DNA of 64,000 nucleotides from an uncultured Spirochaetales bacterium (GTDB lineage Bacteria; Spirochaetota; Spirochaetia; JAFGXN01), in NCBI GenBank assembly GCA_949289575.1, contig CASEOG010000003.1, positions 372,001 through 436,000 on the forward strand, in the 5' to 3' direction. Below, piece after piece: positions 60,652 through 64,000 of this stretch. A program made the translations under genes and the position numbers. The notes below the pieces were generated by a model. The model saw nothing but the letters and a program-made list of their open reading frames with translations. It had not been told where the DNA came from and did no database searches. Within the stretch, counting starts at the first letter, position 1; every line of letters begins with the position of its first letter.

Positions 60652-61760
60652 GACGACTGTGTCATCGGCATAACTATATGAATAAATTTTTCCTGGGGAA
60701 CACTGTAAATACTGATCGCTTTTTCGGGATGCGAAAAACGAATTTCTATATTTTCTGTATTTATAATTTTTAAAGGATCGAGAAGAAAATAATAATTCAA
60801 GGCAATTGTTACTTCTTCGTTTCCCGTATAAATACACGGAATCTTGCCGGAAGCTTTTCCTAAAGTATTATCATCAGTCTGTATATTCATTTCGTTGTTT
60901 TTTACTTTCAGATTAATTCTGTTTGTTTTATTTTCAATCATAACGGAAATTCTGTTGATAGTACTGACAAGATCGTTTTTATTGATAACGATTGATTTAT
61001 CGTCATCTTTGGGAATAATTCTCTCATAATCGGGATAAGTATTATTGATGATATAGGAATAAAAATAGGTATTTCCGAATTTGAATATTATTTTTCTTTC
61101 TCCTATCATAATTTCGAAGTCACCGTCATTGACAGTCAGTCTTTTAAACAGATTTAAAGCTTTTTTCGGAATGATTATTTCTTTGAAATCGGGTATATCT
61201 TCTGCCGGCGAGTCGATTATAGACATCTGTTTCATATCTGTCGATACCATTCTCAGATGACCCTCTTTTTTACAAAAGAGAACACCTGTCAGATATATTC
61301 TGCTTTCATCATTGGATACCGAAAATAATGTGTGATTTATCATTTTTAAAAATTCTTTTTGAGAAAACCGGAAAGAAATAATATTGTCATCCATTACAAT
61401 TTCCGGAAAGCTTTCCGATATTGTCAGTTTTAATGTAAAAAACAGACTGTCACGATTGTTGTTTAAAGAAATGTTAAAATCATAATTGACAGATTCGAAA
61501 AGAAGCTCTTCATCGGGACAGCTCTTTAAAATTGTCAGAAGTTTATCACAGTAAACATTTACGCTGCCTTCGGAAAGAACATTGACTTCAATAGATGTTT
61601 CGTAACTGAAGTTTGTATCCGTTGCTTTTATAATCAGTGAATTTCCCGTTGTTTCCAGATAAACGCTTGAAAGAAAAGATGTCAGATTTCTGGAAGATGC
61701 TATTTCGTAAGCAATGGCAATTTCTTTTAAAACAGTTTCTTTATTGCATGTAAATTTCAC
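60648..61760 (-). CDS. dnaN: DNA polymerase III sliding clamp
   Basis: A 370-residue beta clamp made of three similar domains. Visible are the opening CNKETVLKEIAIAYEIASSR, SRIYLTGVLFCKKEG near 150 and the C-terminal HIVMPMTQSS. The start codon is GTG with GGAGGAAAA upstream. It lies between dnaA and recF, the usual order. The sequence is notably AT-rich. Confidence 0.95.
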   Translation of the reverse strand: MKFTCNKETVLKEIAIAYEIASSRNLTSFLSSVYLETTGNSLIIKATDTNFSYETSIEVNVLSEGSVNVYCDKLLTILKSCPDEELLFESVNYDFNISLNNNRDSLFFTLKLTISESFPEIVMDDNIISFRFSQKEFLKMINHTLFSVSNDESRIYLTGVLFCKKEGHLRMVSTDMKQMSIIDSPAEDIPDFKEIIIPKKALNLFKRLTVNDGDFEIMIGERKIIFKFGNTYFYSYIINNTYPDYERIIPKDDDKSIVINKNDLVSTINRISVMIENKTNRINLKVKNNEMNIQTDDNTLGKASGKIPCIYTGNEEVTIALNYYFLLDPLKIINTENIEIRFSHPEKAISIYSVPQEKFIHIVMPMTQSS

Positions 61761-61974
61761 GGGTTTTCCTCCTATATAATAAATTAATATGTAATTATAT
61801 ATTAATTTATATTATTATTATGCTGTCAATTTGTTAATAACTCATCTAAGTATTTATCATAAATAACTTTACAATAATATTACATGTTAATAAATTAACT
61901 CTTTTTTTCTGTTTGTGCCGTACAATCAAAAATTTTTCCGTTTTAATTCTGTTTATACACAGGCGGAAGCCGAT
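61761..61974. other. oriC: Candidate replication origin between dnaA and dnaN
   Basis: A 214-base AT-rich gap containing a perfect DnaA-box sequence TTATACACA at 61953-61961 and long A/T-only stretches around 61770-61830 that could unwind. Weaker box-like sites (TTATCATAA, TGTTAATAA) lie between. Origins in spirochaetes usually lie next to dnaA, but only one strong box is visible, so this is tentative. Confidence 0.45.
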
Positions 61975-63390
61975 TTATTGACAGCTTTTTATTATTTCTT
62001 TTTTGATTTTGTCTATTTCCTTTTTAAGATTCTCTTCGTGTTTTATTTTTCCGGCTATTTTATCTCTTGAATATAAAATTGTCGTATGATCTTTTTCGAA
62101 ATAATCTCCGATTTCTGTCGTTGATTGGGCTGTCATTTCATAAGCAATATAAATTGCTATTTGTCTGCAAAGAGTGAATTTCTTTTTTTTGCCTTTCGAT
62201 TTTATATCGGCTGTCGAAACATTATAAAAATCGGCGACTTTTCTGAGAACCATATCCGTTGTGATTTTGATTTCTTTTTTGTTTTTGGATATATTGTTGT
62301 TTTCTTTTAAAAATTCTTCGGCATCTTTCAGTGTGCCGGTATTTTTTTGAAAATCGATGTTAAATAAGAAAGATTTCAGAATACCTTCCATATCTCTTAT
62401 ATTATCATGAATATTCTCGGACATATAAAAATAGACATCTTCTTCCAATTCGAGATCGGGGTGTTTGAAAATTCCTTCTTCTTTCAGCTGTTTCGTTTTT
62501 TGCTTTAAAATTTTGTATTTGACATCAGCCGTCGGTTCCGAAAGATCGACAGTAATTCCGCTTTTAATACGTGATGCGATTCTTTCCTGAAAATTGTGAA
62601 TTTCCGAAATAGGACGGTCGCAGGTAAAACAGATCTGTTTTTTATTTTCCTTCAGTTTGTTGAAAAGGACAAAAAGCTCATGCTGGAGTCCGTCTTTTCC
62701 TTTAAAGAGATGAATATCATCGATCAGAAAGGCATCGGCATTTTCAAAAGATGTATAGATATTATTGCTGTTGGTTTTATTGATTTTGTCCTGGATATTG
62801 TTATAAAGAGTATCTATCAAATCTTGAGATCCGATACAGACAACATTCAGATTGGGATCGTCGTTTAAAATCTGATTGGCAATTGCCTGCATCAAATGGG
62901 TTTTTCCCATTCCGACCTGTCCCAAAATCAAAAGAGGATTACAGGCTTCCGAACCGAGATGGGAAGATGCGAGCATAGCCATTTTTTTTGCATAACTGTT
63001 GTTTTGTCCCTCTATAAAATTATCGAATGTAAAAAAAGGATTCAGTTTGCAAAATTCATTTGTTTTGTTTGTTTTTTTATCTTCTTTTTCAGCTTTTTTT
63101 GTCTCGGCGCTTTTCGTTTTTTTTACGGTTTCTCCGTCGGAAAAATCTGAGCAATTTTCATTTGTATTGTAAAAAACGGAAATTTTGTCATTATATGTAT
63201 GACATAAATATTCTTCGATTTCTTTCTGGTATGATTTGCGAATTTTCGATTCCACGAAAGAAGAACATGTTATAAAAAGAGTATTCTCTTTCAAACGAAA
63301 GAAAACAGAGTCAAAAAAAGGCAAAATTTGTTTCTTTTTTGTCTGTCTGATATAAGACAGGATATTTTCTTTTAATTCAGAATCATCCAT
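61975..63390 (-). CDS. dnaA: Chromosomal replication initiator DnaA
   Basis: A 471-residue DnaA. Domain I is N-terminal; a Lys/Thr-rich linker (about 105-125) follows. AAA+ domain III has FDNFIEGQNNSYA, Walker A GQVGMGKTHLMQAI near 170 and Walker B DAFLIDDIHLF near 232. Domain IV has the box-binding DHTTILYSRDKI near 440. ATG 63390 with a weak GGAA upstream is preferred; ATG 63411 adds seven residues. It is divergent from gyrB. Confidence 0.95.
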   Translation of the reverse strand: MDDSELKENILSYIRQTKKKQILPFFDSVFFRLKENTLFITCSSFVESKIRKSYQKEIEEYLCHTYNDKISVFYNTNENCSDFSDGETVKKTKSAETKKAEKEDKKTNKTNEFCKLNPFFTFDNFIEGQNNSYAKKMAMLASSHLGSEACNPLLILGQVGMGKTHLMQAIANQILNDDPNLNVVCIGSQDLIDTLYNNIQDKINKTNSNNIYTSFENADAFLIDDIHLFKGKDGLQHELFVLFNKLKENKKQICFTCDRPISEIHNFQERIASRIKSGITVDLSEPTADVKYKILKQKTKQLKEEGIFKHPDLELEEDVYFYMSENIHDNIRDMEGILKSFLFNIDFQKNTGTLKDAEEFLKENNNISKNKKEIKITTDMVLRKVADFYNVSTADIKSKGKKKKFTLCRQIAIYIAYEMTAQSTTEIGDYFEKDHTTILYSRDKIAGKIKHEENLKKEIDKIKKEIIKSCQ

Positions 63391-63452
63391 AACAGTTCCG
63401 TTTATTATCATATCATAAGGTTGTTAAAAAGTGCAAGGTAAAAAAGAGAATG

Positions 63453-63481
63453 TTTACTTTTTATTTGAAAAAAGGTATAAT
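63453..63481 (+). promoter_or_regulatory. Promoter of gyrB (leaderless)
   Basis: -35 TTTACT (63453-63458), 17-base spacer, -10 TATAAT (63476-63481), five bases before the gyrB ATG. Confidence 0.75.
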
Positions 63482-63486
63482 AATAT

Positions 63487-64000
63487 ATGCAAAAAGATTA
63501 TTCTGCAAGTAATATACAGATTTTAAAAGGTCTGGAAGCCGTCCGAAAACGTCCCGGTATGTATATAGGAACAACGGGAGAGGAAGGACTCCATCATCTT
63601 GTTTACGAAATTGTTGATAACAGTATAGACGAAGCATTGGCCGGATACTGTAATCAAATCGATGTTTTTATCGAGCAGGGAAATATTATTCGCGTCGAAG
63701 ATAACGGACGCGGTATTCCGACTGATATTCATCCCGAAGAGGGAATCAGTGCATTGGAAGTAGTTTTGACAAAACTCCATGCCGGCGGTAAATTCGATAA
63801 AAATTCTTATAAAGTTTCCGGCGGTTTACACGGTGTCGGAGTTTCTGTTGTCAATGCTTTATCCGAGTGGCTGGAAGTGACCGTTCACAGAAACGGAGAA
63901 ATTTTTTATCAGCGTTACAAAAGGGGAATTCCCGAAAAACCGGTGACCGTTTTGGGTACAACGGAAAAAACGGGGACAACGGTTCGTTTTAAACCCGATG
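63487..64000 (+). CDS. gyrB: DNA gyrase subunit B (5' part, cut by window end)
   Basis: The first 171 codons of GyrB, open at the window end. The GHKL ATPase motifs are present: [12 protein letters not shown] near residues 40-51, [12 protein letters not shown] near 71 and [17 protein letters not shown] near 110. [18 protein letters not shown] is the classic opening. It is divergent from dnaA, not downstream of recF as in many bacteria. The ATG lies five bases after the -10 box, without a ribosome binding site. Confidence 0.95.
   Translation, partial: MQKDYSASNIQILKGLEAVRKRPGMYIGTTGEEGLHHLVYEIVDNSIDEALAGYCNQIDVFIEQGNIIRVEDNGRGIPTDIHPEEGISALEVVLTKLHAGGKFDKNSYKVSGGLHGVGVSVVNALSEWLEVTVHRNGEIFYQRYKRGIPEKPVTVLGTTEKTGTTVRFKPD

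Noticed and set aside
1..64000. Insertion sequences, prophage, CRISPR arrays, riboswitches
   Set aside because: I looked on both strands and saw no transposase, integrase or Cas gene, no repeat-spacer array and no recognisable riboswitch core.

Overview
The window looks like a chromosomal segment around the replication origin of a spirochaete, probably Treponema-like. This is inferred from gene content: a DUF2259 secreted protein, an OmpA-domain envelope protein with FlgD-like modules, FlgM (so motile), a flavodiiron protein (anaerobe), ThyX, LicD glycan decoration and YhhN lipid enzymes. Protein genes fill nearly everything. There are no insertion sequences, prophage genes or CRISPR arrays, and no gene-free stretch longer than about 220 bases.

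Layout. 0.1-0.5 kb: four tRNA genes (Ser-TGA, Ser-GCT, Arg-GCG, Ser-CGA) behind one promoter. 0.5-4.8 kb: FxsA, a HAD phosphatase, purine nucleoside phosphorylase and a large OmpA-domain envelope protein. 4.9-9.5 kb: a five-gene lipid or glycolipid operon. 9.6-23.3 kb: a surface-glycan region with an SDR epimerase, then a long minus-strand operon running from rfbA (20.5 kb) through rfbC, rfbD, rfbB, glycosyltransferases, a Wzy-like polymerase, LicD and an IspD-SDR fusion to a final glycosyltransferase. Beside it lie three further glycan genes carrying simple sequence repeats. 23.5-25.4 kb: a DAHP synthase-prephenate dehydratase fusion. 25.4-27.0 kb: a Wzx-like flippase. 27-48 kb: housekeeping and envelope genes (pepD, rsmI, flgM, NIF3, lspA, thyX, two SurA-like lipoproteins, rsmE, mnmA, nanA, IMPACT, patatin, MATE, GDPD, YhhN and several unknowns). 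48.2-51.1 kb: tRNA-Ser(GGA), SRP RNA, dnaX, ybaB, recR. 51.1-55.8 kb: a large GH13 enzyme and a flavodiiron protein. 55.9-64 kb: the origin cluster, with jag, yidC, yidD, rnpA, rpmH, dciA, recF, dnaN and dnaA all on the minus strand and gyrB divergent.

The most interesting points are four. (1) A contingency locus: a G12 tract inside a GT2 gene (out of frame here), a (CT)9 tract inside a GT4 gene (in frame) and an AAAG repeat at the 5' end of a DUF1919 gene all lie within 2.5 kb, suggesting switching of a surface glycan. (2) A CDP-ribitol-type fused synthase next to a LicD/fukutin-fold transferase, resembling the ISPD-fukutin ribitol-phosphate module of animals. (3) At least nine genes whose promoter -10 box lies only 5-9 bases before the start codon, implying widespread leaderless mRNAs. 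(4) A tRNA-Arg with anticodon GCG instead of the usual ACG.

All functions are read from sequence motifs and remembered family features; no searches were run.
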